Positions 18,376-27,220 of a stretch of 64,000 nucleotides of DNA are shown here, piece after piece; positions within the stretch are counted from its first letter, which is position 1; every line of letters starts with the position of its first letter. A model generated the notes under the pieces. It was not told where the DNA came from. It saw nothing but the letters and a program-made list of their open reading frames with translations, and did not search any database. The translations under genes were made by a program, and so were the position numbers. The stretch comes from Flavobacterium psychrotolerans (GTDB lineage Bacteria; Bacteroidota; Bacteroidia; Flavobacteriales; Flavobacteriaceae): positions 1-64,000 of the forward strand of contig NZ_QCZI01000008.1 in assembly GCF_003097635.1 (NCBI RefSeq), given 5' to 3'.

Positions 18376-20808
18376 TTACGATTTAACAAGGTTTATAATA
18401 GCTGATCCAGATTGCAATCCGTTTGATTTTGCTTCCAATTTTATGGAACCTACTGATTTTCCTGCTTGAATAATTACCTGACATTTGCCATTGAAAGCGC
18501 TTCGCTGCCAAGCACCAACTTTACATTGATCCGGTTCGTGTGAACTTGGATCGCCGTTACCCACGCCAATTATTTTGGCATCACCTGAAAGATAGAAACT
18601 AATCATATTATTGGCATTCGGAACTTCTCTTCCTTTTTCATCGGTAAGGGAAATATTAATTACCGTTGCATCTTTTCCATCGGCAGTCAATAGGTTTTTG
18701 TCTGGAGAAAGTACAACAATTAAAACCTGTCCGGTAGTTTCAATCTTTGAAGTTATTTTTTTACCTTTTTTATAGCCAATGGCTTCCAAGGTTCCAGGTT
18801 CATAATTGACTTGCCATTGCAAATGACTGTTTCTGGGCATCGCTTTTTTGCCTAAACTTTTACCATTCAAGAAAAGCTCCACCCCATCAGCATTAGAATT
18901 TACCCAAACATCAATGGGTTCTCCTAGTTTTTCAGGCCAGTTCCAATGCGGAGAAATATGCAAAACATCCTCATTAGTCCACCAACTTTGGTAGTAGTAA
19001 TAAATGTTTTTCGGGAAACCACAAACATCCATGATACCAAAATGGGAATTGATATTCGGCCATTGATAAGGCGTCGGTTCGCCCCGATAATCGAAACCCG
19101 TCCATACAAAACCGCCTAGCCAATAGTCGTTTTCAGCTGCTAATTTCCACCAGGTTTCGGCTTTGCTGGCCCACCAAGGCGCCGTGATGTCCTGATCCGG
19201 GACATAAGCCCGAATGCTGTCTTTTTCGTATATCCCTCTAGTGGTTACGGTACTTCCCATTTCGGTTCCAAGCAATGGTTGGTTGGGATGGTCGCGGTGG
19301 TAATCGGCAACAGCATATTCCCGATAATTGAATCCTCGAATAGGAATTACTTCATTAACCCCCTTAAATTCATTACCCATATCGGCAGCATAAGTGCTTG
19401 TTCTAAATGGGTCTAAATCTTTTTGAATGGCCAAAAGGGACTGTGCAATTTTTTTACCGTATTCCGTTTTTTGAATCCCTCCTTCTTCGTTTCCAATGGA
19501 CCACAAAAATACAGAAGGATGATTCCGGTCTCTTCGAATTAATCGCTCGAATTGATCTATATATTCCGGACTGCTGTTGAGTAATCGTTGTTCGTCTAAA
19601 ACCAACATTCCTAAACTGTCACAGGCTTCCAGAAGTTCCGGAGTGGGAGCATGATGACTGGTTCTGTAGGCATTGGAACCCATCTTTTTTAATAATTTAA
19701 TGCGATAATATTGCATATAATCAGGCAAGGCACTACCAATTCCGGCGTGATCTTGATGGTTATTGGTTCCTTGAATTTTGAGATGTTTTCCATTCAGAAA
19801 AAATCCTTCTTGAGCATCGAATTTTAGAGTTCTAATTCCGAAACGAGTTTTAGTTTGATGTACTATTTTATTTTCTGATTTTACGACAGAAATTACTTTA
19901 TACAAATATGGATTTTCTAACGACCAAAGATGTGCATTATTCAAGTTTAATTTCTGCTTGACAATGGTGTTTTTAGCGCTAGCTAAAGTAATTTTTTGTT
20001 CGGATGTTTTGGCTATAAACTTTCCGTTTCTATCGGTTATATAGGCGTAAATTGTAGAATTTGAAGTGTTGAAAGTATTGTTTTGAACAGTTGTTTCAAT
20101 GTTTACAATGGCATTTTTCCCTTTCACTTCAGAATGGACAAACAGACCGCCTTCTGGAATGAAAATTTTATCGGTACTATTTAACCAAACATGTCTATAA
20201 ATTCCGGCTCCTTCATAAAACCAACCTTCACTTTGTGTGGCATCCACGCGCACTACCATTACATTTTCTGTATCAAAATTCATATAATCGGTAATGTCAT
20301 ACGATTTTCCTAAGTAGCCACTAAAGTTTGTACCTACATAAAATCCGTTTATCCAAATGGCAGCATTTCTGTAAATTCCGTCAAATTGAATTTCGAATCG
20401 CTTATTGCTTTTTGATTTATCTACAGTAAAATGTTTGCGATACCAACCAATACTCGTTTCGGGATACAATCCGCCAACCGGTTTGTAGCCATGAGAATCC
20501 ATTTCATGTGTGGATGATTTCACAAAAGGAAGTGCTACAACCCAATCGTGAGGCACATTTATTTTACTCCATGCCGTATCTACAAATTTTGGACTTATGA
20601 TTGTTGTCTCAAATACATTGGACTTATGAAGTAATAACGTATTTCCGTAATCAAAATCTTTTTCAGGATGGGCAGAATTTCCAAAATGAAACTTCCAGCC
20701 TTCGTCGAGACTTGTTTTTTCTTGTGCATTTACCGCTAAAAAATTTACGAGTAAACATGAAATGAATACGGATAATTTAGCAAATGAATAGGTTGTTATT
20801 TTTTGCAT
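18376..20808 (-). CDS. GH2 beta-galactosidase, exported
   Basis: An 810-residue glycoside hydrolase family 2 enzyme with a signal peptide (cleavage likely after NFLAVNAQ, ~29). The order is a sugar-binding jelly roll (~35-215), an Ig-like domain (~220-325), the TIM barrel (~330-610), and C-terminal Ig-like/DUF4982-type domains. Catalytic residues are Glu441 (acid/base, GNEEGG) and Glu516 (nucleophile, GTEMGS). No lipobox and no T9SS tail are seen, so it is probably periplasmic. In context it should split galacto-oligosaccharides made by the two GH53 enzymes into galactose. Beta-galactosidase rather than another GH2 activity is inferred from the operon. Confidence 0.9.
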   Translation of the reverse strand: MQKITTYSFAKLSVFISCLLVNFLAVNAQEKTSLDEGWKFHFGNSAHPEKDFDYGNTLLLHKSNVFETTIISPKFVDTAWSKINVPHDWVVALPFVKSSTHEMDSHGYKPVGGLYPETSIGWYRKHFTVDKSKSNKRFEIQFDGIYRNAAIWINGFYVGTNFSGYLGKSYDITDYMNFDTENVMVVRVDATQSEGWFYEGAGIYRHVWLNSTDKIFIPEGGLFVHSEVKGKNAIVNIETTVQNNTFNTSNSTIYAYITDRNGKFIAKTSEQKITLASAKNTIVKQKLNLNNAHLWSLENPYLYKVISVVKSENKIVHQTKTRFGIRTLKFDAQEGFFLNGKHLKIQGTNNHQDHAGIGSALPDYMQYYRIKLLKKMGSNAYRTSHHAPTPELLEACDSLGMLVLDEQRLLNSSPEYIDQFERLIRRDRNHPSVFLWSIGNEEGGIQKTEYGKKIAQSLLAIQKDLDPFRTSTYAADMGNEFKGVNEVIPIRGFNYREYAVADYHRDHPNQPLLGTEMGSTVTTRGIYEKDSIRAYVPDQDITAPWWASKAETWWKLAAENDYWLGGFVWTGFDYRGEPTPYQWPNINSHFGIMDVCGFPKNIYYYYQSWWTNEDVLHISPHWNWPEKLGEPIDVWVNSNADGVELFLNGKSLGKKAMPRNSHLQWQVNYEPGTLEAIGYKKGKKITSKIETTGQVLIVVLSPDKNLLTADGKDATVINISLTDEKGREVPNANNMISFYLSGDAKIIGVGNGDPSSHEPDQCKVGAWQRSAFNGKCQVIIQAGKSVGSIKLEAKSNGLQSGSAIINLVKS

Positions 20809-20813
20809 AGTAA

Positions 20814-21866
20814 TTAATTTTCTTTAAAAGCATCTAAGGCTGGTGAAGGTTTTCCATCGGCTTGCCAAGCACTTAGACTGTATTGACTCCAGCTTTTAGC
20901 ACCTTGGGGCTCCCAATATAAAACTCCAATTCCTTTGTTATTGGGTACACTTTTTACAGCTTTAATGGTGGCTGCCAAAAGCTCATAGGTATTTTGCACT
21001 TTGTCATCTTCGCCACCCACTTCTACTACCATGACTTCTTTGCCATAACGCTTTACCATATCATTCATGTTGAATTCTAAATCAGCTATAGTTTCACTGT
21101 AATCTTTTTTAATCCAATATGGATAATAGGACATTCCAATCACGTCATATTTTACTTTTTGAGTTGTGGCATTATCAAAAAATGTTCTGAATTTATCATT
21201 ATTATTTCCTTCATCTAAATGCACAATCACTTTTATATTTTTATTAATCGATTTTACGGCATCATATCCTTTGTTTAACAATTGTCCAAGTTGGCTCCAG
21301 TTATTAGTACTCCCGTCAGGCCAAAGCATTCCGCCGGGAATTTCATTTCCAACTTGAACCCATTCCGGAGTTACACCAGCTACTTTCAAAGCATGCAGCA
21401 CCTCGAAAGTATGGTTATAAACGTCATCTAATAATTCAGGAAACGAATGATTTTCCCATGCTTTTGGTTTGAATTGCTTGGCAGGATCGGCCCATGAATC
21501 AGAATAATGAAAGTCAATCATCACGCGCATTCCTATTTTTTGGGCGCGCAACGCCATCACGACAGTTTCTTCTTTGCTACAATGTCCGCTGGCTTTATCA
21601 TCGTTTGGATTGACAAAAACACGAAGTCGGATAGAATTCATTCCGCGTTCTTTTAATAATAAGAGGCAATCTTTTTCGCTTCCATCGGAATCATAAAATT
21701 TGTATCCTGTAGCTTCCATTTGAGGTAACCATCCTACATCTGCTCCTTTTGAAAAGGCAAAAGCTGTTGGTGTTGTTTCACGAATTTGTGCTTTGCTGCA
21801 AGAATAAGCTAGTAATGACATTATTGTCATAAAAACTAATCGAAATTGTACGGGTATTTTTTTCAT
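20814..21866 (-). CDS. GH53 endo-beta-1,4-galactanase, lipoprotein (copy 2)
   Basis: A 350-residue arabinogalactan endo-1,4-beta-galactosidase. A lipoprotein signal ends at Cys23 (LLAYSC). The family hallmarks are DFHYSDSWADP (~119-128), VGNEIPGGMLWP with acid/base Glu175, MSYYPYW (~245-251), and nucleophile Glu282 (VVEVGGE). Residues after the lipid-carrying cysteine are SKAQIR, without the acidic surface-export signal seen in the neighbouring copy, so it probably faces the periplasm. It lies 3 bases after the other GH53 gene and 5 bases before the GH2 gene. Protein identity to copy 1 looks low to moderate, so it is not a recent tandem duplicate. Confidence 0.93.
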   Translation of the reverse strand: MKKIPVQFRLVFMTIMSLLAYSCSKAQIRETTPTAFAFSKGADVGWLPQMEATGYKFYDSDGSEKDCLLLLKERGMNSIRLRVFVNPNDDKASGHCSKEETVVMALRAQKIGMRVMIDFHYSDSWADPAKQFKPKAWENHSFPELLDDVYNHTFEVLHALKVAGVTPEWVQVGNEIPGGMLWPDGSTNNWSQLGQLLNKGYDAVKSINKNIKVIVHLDEGNNNDKFRTFFDNATTQKVKYDVIGMSYYPYWIKKDYSETIADLEFNMNDMVKRYGKEVMVVEVGGEDDKVQNTYELLAATIKAVKSVPNNKGIGVLYWEPQGAKSWSQYSLSAWQADGKPSPALDAFKEN

Positions 21867-21868
21867 AT

Positions 21869-22966
21869 TTATTTATTAAAGGCCTGCAGAACAGGCAATG
21901 CTTTATTACTGAAATCATAAAAAGCCTGATTCTCAAAAGTAGAACCATTTTTAGCTTCATTGCCTTTGAAAGCAATCCATTCACCTCCCCAATATGCAAA
22001 TCCCTGCCCGGATGCGGATGATTTTACGAGATCTTTAAGTGCTATTACAAAACTTTTTTGTCCATCGGGAGTGGCTGGATAACCCGTTACCAGTTGAGAA
22101 TCCAACCCAACAATATTATTCGTCCAATCATTGTAACCCAATGTAAACGGATATGCCGTTTCGGCAATAATTACTTTTTTATTGTACGTTGTTCCTAAAG
22201 CATCGATGGTAGATTTCACCACAGTCAAATCTTTCCCATGCCAAATCGGATAATAGGACAATCCAATGTAATCGTAATCGATACTTTTCAGTTTATTAAA
22301 AAACCAGTTGGTATTAGTAGCCGTAACACCTGCATAATGAATCATTATTTTGGTGTTCGGTACTTTAGAACGAATGGTGGCACTGGCAATTGCCAATAAT
22401 GCGAGACATTGTGATTCTTGATTAATTAAATGTCCTTGCGGCCAAAGTAATCCGCTATTAATTTCGTTACCAATTTGGATAATGTCGGGATTAATTTCCG
22501 TCATAATGTTTGAAGTGTAAGCGGCAACGGCCGTTTTCAACTCTGCGAATGACAAATTTTTCCATTCGGCTGGTGTAGTTTGAACTGCAGGATCAGCCCA
22601 AGTATCTGAATAATGAACCGTCAACCAAACTTTCAACCCCAATAATTTCGCCCTTTGTGCCAATGCTTTTACCTCGCCCATCCCTGAATGTCCGTCTGAA
22701 GGATTTTTCCAAAGACGTATCCTGACAGTATTACAACCCGCATTTTTTAGGGTCGTAAGCAGGTCTTCTGCTTTGGCATTGTTGTATAAAATAGCACCCG
22801 AACTTTCTATTTCTGGCAAAAAAGAAATATCGGCAGCCCTAATGAAAGTGTCTTCCGCCACGACCGGAGGCGCCACTACACTCTTTGTTGTTTCATCATC
22901 ACTAGAACAAGAAAACAGAATTGCAAAAAGAAACAATATTCCGAAAATTGAGCTGTATTTTCTCAT
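21869..22966 (-). CDS. GH53 endo-beta-1,4-galactanase, lipoprotein (copy 1)
   Basis: A 365-residue GH53 enzyme that cuts internal beta-1,4-galactosyl links of galactan side chains. The lipoprotein signal ends at Cys20 (AILFSC), followed by SSDDE. A Ser/Lys plus acidic stretch right after the cysteine resembles the lipoprotein export signal described in Flavobacterium and Capnocytophaga, so surface exposure is likely. Catalytic residues are Glu168 (IGNEINSGLLWP) and Glu269 (AETAYP), with VHYSDTWADP at ~118-126. It follows galM by 2 bases and precedes the second GH53 gene by 2 bases. Confidence 0.94.
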   Translation of the reverse strand: MRKYSSIFGILFLFAILFSCSSDDETTKSVVAPPVVAEDTFIRAADISFLPEIESSGAILYNNAKAEDLLTTLKNAGCNTVRIRLWKNPSDGHSGMGEVKALAQRAKLLGLKVWLTVHYSDTWADPAVQTTPAEWKNLSFAELKTAVAAYTSNIMTEINPDIIQIGNEINSGLLWPQGHLINQESQCLALLAIASATIRSKVPNTKIMIHYAGVTATNTNWFFNKLKSIDYDYIGLSYYPIWHGKDLTVVKSTIDALGTTYNKKVIIAETAYPFTLGYNDWTNNIVGLDSQLVTGYPATPDGQKSFVIALKDLVKSSASGQGFAYWGGEWIAFKGNEAKNGSTFENQAFYDFSNKALPVLQAFNK

Positions 22967-22968
22967 TT

Positions 22969-24006
22969 TTAAAAGGATTGGAATTTATAAATGGTTTTAT
23001 GATAATACATTTCTTTGCTTTTTAGGATTGAACTTGGAAAATGGGGATGATTGGGAGCATCAGGAAAATTTTGGGTTTCAAAACAAATGCCACTCGTCGA
23101 ATGATAATCGGCATTCTCTTTGCCTTTTATTGCATTGAAACAATTGCCGCCTACATAAACATGAACCCCCGGCTGATTCGTATAAACCGACATTTTCAGA
23201 TTATTGTTTTCACTAAAAAGCGATGCTGCTAATTCCGTTTCATTTTCTAAAACAAAAGTATTGTCAATTTTTGACGGGCATTCTCGTGGCGATGTAAAAT
23301 CAAAAGTACCATTGGCAACCCGCAGAAAACGACCTGTAGGAATATCATCAGGAGTCTTTTCCAATAGTTTTTCAGCATTTACAAATAGTTTTTGATCAGT
23401 AACCATAGCATTATGCCCTTCGAGATTGAAATAACTGTGATGAGTTAAATTTACAATGGTATCCTCGGTTGTTGTTGCTTTGTATTCAATTATTAATTCA
23501 TTTTCTTCTGATAAAGTGTAGATCAATTCTACTGTTAAATCTCCTGGATAATTTTCCTCTTTATTAGGGCTGAAATAGGTTAACGTTATTGATGGGTTGC
23601 TGCCGTAATTTACCTTTTTCACTTTCCAAACCTTTTGACTGAAGCTAACCATCCCGCCATGGAGCGAATGGCCATTGTTGTTTTTATTGAGATGAAAGGT
23701 TTTATCATTCAAATTAAAAGCACCTGCATCAATGCGACCTGCAAACCTCCCTATTGTGGCGCCTAGATAAGGCGCACTTTCTAACTCATAGGAATTAATG
23801 TAAGCCTCTAAATTGTCGAAACCTAAAACCACATCTATTGTATTGCCGTTTTTCAGCGGCATTTTCAAAGCTACAATTGCAGCTCCAAAATTGATGATTT
23901 TCAATTGCATTCCGTTTTTGTTAGATAATTCGAAAGAAAACACAGCTTCTCCGTCTGGCATTAAACCAAACAATTTCTTCGAAAAGTCAGCTTTAAAATA
24001 TGACAT
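22969..24006 (-). CDS. galM: aldose 1-epimerase (galactose mutarotase)
   Basis: First gene of the galactan operon. It interconverts the anomers of galactose so that galactokinase receives the alpha form. I choose the ATG at 24,006 (MSYFKADFSKK), giving 345 residues. The longer frame from 24,048 would begin inside the -7 box at 24,046-24,053 and so could not be on the transcript. Hallmarks are NNNGHSLHGG, THHSYFNLEGH (catalytic His region) and FETQNFPDAPNHP (catalytic Glu region). No signal peptide is evident from the chosen start, so it is probably cytoplasmic. Confidence 0.93.
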   Translation of the reverse strand: MSYFKADFSKKLFGLMPDGEAVFSFELSNKNGMQLKIINFGAAIVALKMPLKNGNTIDVVLGFDNLEAYINSYELESAPYLGATIGRFAGRIDAGAFNLNDKTFHLNKNNNGHSLHGGMVSFSQKVWKVKKVNYGSNPSITLTYFSPNKEENYPGDLTVELIYTLSEENELIIEYKATTTEDTIVNLTHHSYFNLEGHNAMVTDQKLFVNAEKLLEKTPDDIPTGRFLRVANGTFDFTSPRECPSKIDNTFVLENETELAASLFSENNNLKMSVYTNQPGVHVYVGGNCFNAIKGKENADYHSTSGICFETQNFPDAPNHPHFPSSILKSKEMYYHKTIYKFQSF

Positions 24007-24045
24007 GTGTTTTATTTTTACTTTTTTATTATCAATAATGAAATT

Positions 24046-24091
24046 CAAAATTATAGAATAATTTGACTATTACATACCGGTACCTACCAGT
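24046..24091 (-). promoter_or_regulatory. galactan operon promoter with abutting operator
   Basis: On the minus strand, TATG (24,073-24,076), a 19-base spacer and a perfect -7 box TAATTTTG (24,046-24,053) form the promoter. Directly upstream, ACCGGT (24,076-24,081) and ACCAGT (24,086-24,091) lie 10 bases apart and can also be read as an imperfect inverted repeat. This is a likely operator for the divergent GntR-type regulator. Confidence 0.65.
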
Positions 24092-24100
24092 TTTTTTGTA

Positions 24101-24110
24101 TCTTGCAAGA
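24101..24110. promoter_or_regulatory. 10-base perfect palindrome upstream of the GntR gene
   Basis: TCTTGCAAGA is perfectly self-complementary and lies 14 bases before the regulator's ATG. It could be a second operator (autoregulation), but a 10-base palindrome could also be chance. Confidence 0.3.
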
Positions 24111-24123
24111 AATTCATTAATTT

Positions 24124-25122
24124 ATGAAAATAATTTCGATTCAAAACAATTTTGGAATACCAAAATACAAGCAGATTATTTCCTCAATTGAAAAGACCAT
24201 CGAAGAAGGGCTTTTAAAAAAAGATGAAAAACTGCCCTCAATAAACAAAGTGTGTCTCGAGTTTTCATTATCCCGAGATACGGTTTTACAAGCCTATGAA
24301 GAGTTAAAAAAAAGAGGGATAATCTATGCGATTCTTGGGAAAGGATACTATGTAAAAAGCACGGAAGTCAAGATAAAACAACGGATATTTTTACTTTTTG
24401 ACGAGTTGAACATTTTCAAAGAAGACCTTTACAATTCCTTTTTAGAGCACATTGGGAAAGACGTACAAGTGGATATTTTTTTCCATCATTTCAACCTCCA
24501 GGTATTCCAAAAACTAATAAATGACAGCAATGGGAATTACACAAAATACGTTATCATGCCCACCAATTTAGTTGGAGCGTGTGCAATAATAAAAACCCTA
24601 CCGGTGAATGACGTTTACATTGTAGACCAAACGAATCCCGAACTTAAATCTTTTCCTGCGGTATATCAAAATTTCGTAAAGGACATTTATGACGCCTTGT
24701 TAAAAGGAAAAACCAGATTGAATAAATACGAAAAACTGATTTTGATTTTTCCCGGATTTAGAGAGCCCTTAGGAATGAAAGAAGGATTTGAAAAGTTTTG
24801 CGGCGAATTCTCATTTCAACAAGAAACAATTACGGAATTTAAAGATCGCAAAATAGGAATTGGAGAAGTATATATTATTCCAAATGACCGGGATTTAGTG
24901 AGCGTAATCGAAAAGTCTAAAAACCAGAATTTAAAATTGGGGCGCGATTTTGGAATTATTTCCTACAATGAAACCCCATTAAAAAAGGTCGTCGAAAACG
25001 GCATCACCACCATATCTACTAATTTTGAGGCGATGGGAAGAATCGTGGCGGAAATGATTTTAAAAGGGAAGAAGGAACAAATAGAAAACAAGTGCGCTTT
25101 GATTATCCGGAATTCGCTATAA
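24124..25122 (+). CDS. GntR-family transcriptional regulator with LacI-like effector domain
   Basis: A 332-residue regulator. Residues ~14-77 form a GntR winged helix (KLPSINKVCLEFSLSRDTV, ending in GKGYYVKS). Residues ~85-330 look like a periplasmic-binding/LacI-type sugar-sensing domain, with the typical ending TTISTNFEAMGRIVAEMIL. It is transcribed divergently from the galactan operon, with a candidate operator between them, so it most likely controls that operon in response to galactose or a galactoside. Whether it represses or activates cannot be told from sequence; the inducer is inference. Confidence 0.88.
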   Translation: MKIISIQNNFGIPKYKQIISSIEKTIEEGLLKKDEKLPSINKVCLEFSLSRDTVLQAYEELKKRGIIYAILGKGYYVKSTEVKIKQRIFLLFDELNIFKEDLYNSFLEHIGKDVQVDIFFHHFNLQVFQKLINDSNGNYTKYVIMPTNLVGACAIIKTLPVNDVYIVDQTNPELKSFPAVYQNFVKDIYDALLKGKTRLNKYEKLILIFPGFREPLGMKEGFEKFCGEFSFQQETITEFKDRKIGIGEVYIIPNDRDLVSVIEKSKNQNLKLGRDFGIISYNETPLKKVVENGITTISTNFEAMGRIVAEMILKGKKEQIENKCALIIRNSL

Positions 25123-25132
25123 TATTAAAAAC

Positions 25133-25161
25133 AAAAAACCGCTTCTTTCGAAGCGGTTTTT
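25133..25161. terminator. bidirectional terminator between gntR and tRNA-Leu
   Basis: ACCGCTTC, TTTC loop, GAAGCGGT with an A-run on the left and a T-run on the right. It can end both the regulator transcript and the facing tRNA-Leu transcript. Confidence 0.9.
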
Positions 25162-25162
25162 G

Positions 25163-25242
25163 TACCCGGAGCCGGAGTCGAACCGGCACGGTTTCCCACA
25201 GGTGTTTGAGACCAGCGCGTCTACCAATTCCGCCATCCGGGC
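25163..25242 (-). tRNA. tRNA-Leu (anticodon CAA)
   Basis: On the minus strand the acceptor arms GCCCGGA/TCCGGGT, the D-loop (TTGGTAGAC), a long variable arm, and the T-arm GGTTCGACTCC are all present. The anticodon loop CTCAAAC gives CAA (plus-strand 25,206-25,208). The long variable arm fits a class II leucine tRNA. CCA is not encoded. Confidence 0.95.
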
Positions 25243-25403
25243 TTAGCAGACATGAAATAGCGACAGCTATTTCAACGCAATAAAAGAGGAGATTGTATAT
25301 AAATCAACCATCGATTCCTTTAACACGGTGCAAATGTAAAAAATAAAATTACAATTTCTAAAAAAATACTCAAAAATTTCCTTTCAGAGTTCGTTTTAAT
25401 TCC

Positions 25404-25411
25404 TAAATTTG
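25404..25411 (+). promoter_or_regulatory. -7 box of prs
   Basis: TAAATTTG is a perfect TAnnTTTG box, about 50 bases before the prs ATG. The -33 region shows only TTTC (25,382-25,385) about 19 bases upstream. Confidence 0.5.
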
Positions 25412-25462
25412 CACCTCGTTAACGCGGAAAACAGCAACTAACTACAAAACAACACCTTAAAA

Positions 25463-26404
25463 ATGTCACATCAAGAACCCGAAGCAAAAATATTTGCGTG
25501 TTCCCAAAGTGTCTATTTAGCCGAACAAATAGCTCAAATCTATGGTATTCCGCTAGGTAAAGTCACGTTCTCAAAATATAGTGATGGCGAATTTCAGCCT
25601 TCATACGAAGAATCCATAAGAGGATTACGCGTATTCATTGTCTGTTCCACCTTCCCTACCGCTGATAACTTAATGGAATTGTTATTGATGATTGATGCGG
25701 CCAAAAGAGCATCGGCAAGACACATCACTGCAGTAATTCCTTATTTTGGATGGGCGAGACAAGACCGGAAGGACAAACCAAGAGTTCCGATTGGAGCAAA
25801 ATTGGTGGCGAATTTACTGGATGCCGCTGGAGCTACAAGAGTAATGACGATGGATTTGCACGCCGATCAAATTCAAGGTTTTTTCGAGAAACCAGTAGAT
25901 CACCTTTTCGCTTCAACTATCTTTTTACCATACATAAAAAGCCTGAATTTAGAAAATCTGACTATTGCATCCCCAGACATGGGAGGTTCCAAAAGAGCCT
26001 ATGCCTATTCTAAGTTTTTAGAATCGGATGTGGTAATTTGCTACAAACAAAGAAAAGTGGCCAATATTATTGACACGATGGAGTTAATTGGTGATGTAAA
26101 AGGAAGGAATGTAGTTTTGGTGGACGATATGATTGACACCGGAGGTACACTGGCGAAAGCCGCCGATTTAATGATAGAAAAAGGCGCATTGAGCGTAAGA
26201 GCAATTTGTACGCACGCCCTCTTATCAGGAGATGCCTACGAGAAAATAGAAAACTCGCAATTAAGCGAATTGATAGTAACGGATTCTATTCCGTTAAAAA
26301 AAGCATCTAACAAAATAAGAGTGGTAAGTTGTGCGCCGCTTTTTGCAGAAGTAATGCACATGGTACAACACAACAATTCCATAAGCGGGAAGTTTTTGAT
26401 GTAA
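25463..26404 (+). CDS. prs: ribose-phosphate pyrophosphokinase (PRPP synthetase)
   Basis: A 313-residue cytoplasmic enzyme making PRPP from ribose-5-phosphate and ATP for nucleotide, histidine and tryptophan synthesis. The N-terminal SDGEFQPSYEESIRG segment, the ATP-site region YFGWARQDRKDKPR (~94-107) and the MDLHADQIQGFF flexible-loop region are intact. The PRPP-binding loop VVLVDDMIDTGGTL spans 217-230. Length fits class I enzymes. rplY/ctc follows 84 bases downstream on the same strand. Confidence 0.97.
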   Translation: MSHQEPEAKIFACSQSVYLAEQIAQIYGIPLGKVTFSKYSDGEFQPSYEESIRGLRVFIVCSTFPTADNLMELLLMIDAAKRASARHITAVIPYFGWARQDRKDKPRVPIGAKLVANLLDAAGATRVMTMDLHADQIQGFFEKPVDHLFASTIFLPYIKSLNLENLTIASPDMGGSKRAYAYSKFLESDVVICYKQRKVANIIDTMELIGDVKGRNVVLVDDMIDTGGTLAKAADLMIEKGALSVRAICTHALLSGDAYEKIENSQLSELIVTDSIPLKKASNKIRVVSCAPLFAEVMHMVQHNNSISGKFLM

Positions 26405-26488
26405 ACATTAGTCGAAAGTCTAAAGTCAAACGTCTTAAAATAAAGCTCAAAACAGTAATTTATTATTTATTAACTATATTTTTTTACA

Positions 26489-27097
26489 ATGAAATCGATT
26501 ACAATTAAAGGATCAGAAAGAGAAAGCGTGGGCAAAGTTGCGACTAAAGCCTTACGTAATGCTGGAGCGGTTCCTTGCGTGTTATACGGAGGAAATCAAG
26601 CAGTACACTTTTCAGCAGATGAAAAAGCATTCAAAAACTTGGTTTACACTCCAAACGCACACACAGTTGTGATTGAATTGGGTGACAAATCATACAATGC
26701 CATTTTACAAGACATTCAAGTACACCCAGTTTCAGACCGAATCTTGCACATTGACTTCTTCGAATTATTCGACAACAAAGAAATCACAATGGAAGTTCCT
26801 GTAAAAGTAACAGGTGTTTCTCCAGGTGTTTTATTAGGTGGTGTTTTACGTTTGAACACTCGTAAATTAAAAGTAAAAGCATTACCAAAAAATCTTCCTG
26901 ATTTCGTTGAAGCAGAAATCTCTCAACTTCAAATGGGAAACAAATTGTACGTTACGAAACTAGTTTCTGACAAATACAAATTGTTGCACCCTGACAACAC
27001 TGTTGTTGCTCAAGTAAGAATTTCTCGTGCGGCTATGAAAGCAGCTCAAGAAGCAGCAAAAGCAGCAAAAGCGCCAGTAAAAGGAAAGAAAAAATAA
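26489..27097 (+). CDS. rplY: 50S ribosomal protein L25 / general stress protein Ctc
   Basis: A 202-residue two-domain L25 (Ctc/TL5 type) that binds 5S rRNA. The N-terminal L25 domain (~1-95) contains [10 protein letters not shown] and HIDFFELFD near its end. The C-terminal beta domain follows, then a low-complexity Ala/Lys tail (from ~183), common in Bacteroidota. It sits between prs and pth, an arrangement seen widely across bacteria. A strong terminator follows. Confidence 0.95.
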   Translation: MKSITIKGSERESVGKVATKALRNAGAVPCVLYGGNQAVHFSADEKAFKNLVYTPNAHTVVIELGDKSYNAILQDIQVHPVSDRILHIDFFELFDNKEITMEVPVKVTGVSPGVLLGGVLRLNTRKLKVKALPKNLPDFVEAEISQLQMGNKLYVTKLVSDKYKLLHPDNTVVAQVRISRAAMKAAQEAAKAAKAPVKGKKK

Positions 27098-27116
27098 TTC
27101 TTCTGAATTCAATTAT

Positions 27117-27149
27117 AAAAGCATCAGTTGCAAAACTGGTGCTTTTTTT
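27117..27149 (+). terminator. rplY/ctc terminator
   Basis: AAAGCATCAGTT, loop GCAA, AACTGGTGCTTT with one G-T pair, running into seven T. About 20 bases past the stop. Confidence 0.92.
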
Positions 27150-27220
27150 GTTTAATAATATCAATCTCTCCAAATTGGCAGAAGAATTTGAAGCGAATGG
27201 CTTGACCCTATATATCCATC

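Noticed and set aside
25092-25283. 63-codon frame overlapping the end of the GntR gene
   Set aside because: It covers the terminator and tRNA-Leu and has no protein-like features.
26405-26440. AAAGTC-type short repeats after prs
   Set aside because: Three loose copies in 30 bases are likely chance or decayed intergenic sequence; no role can be supported.
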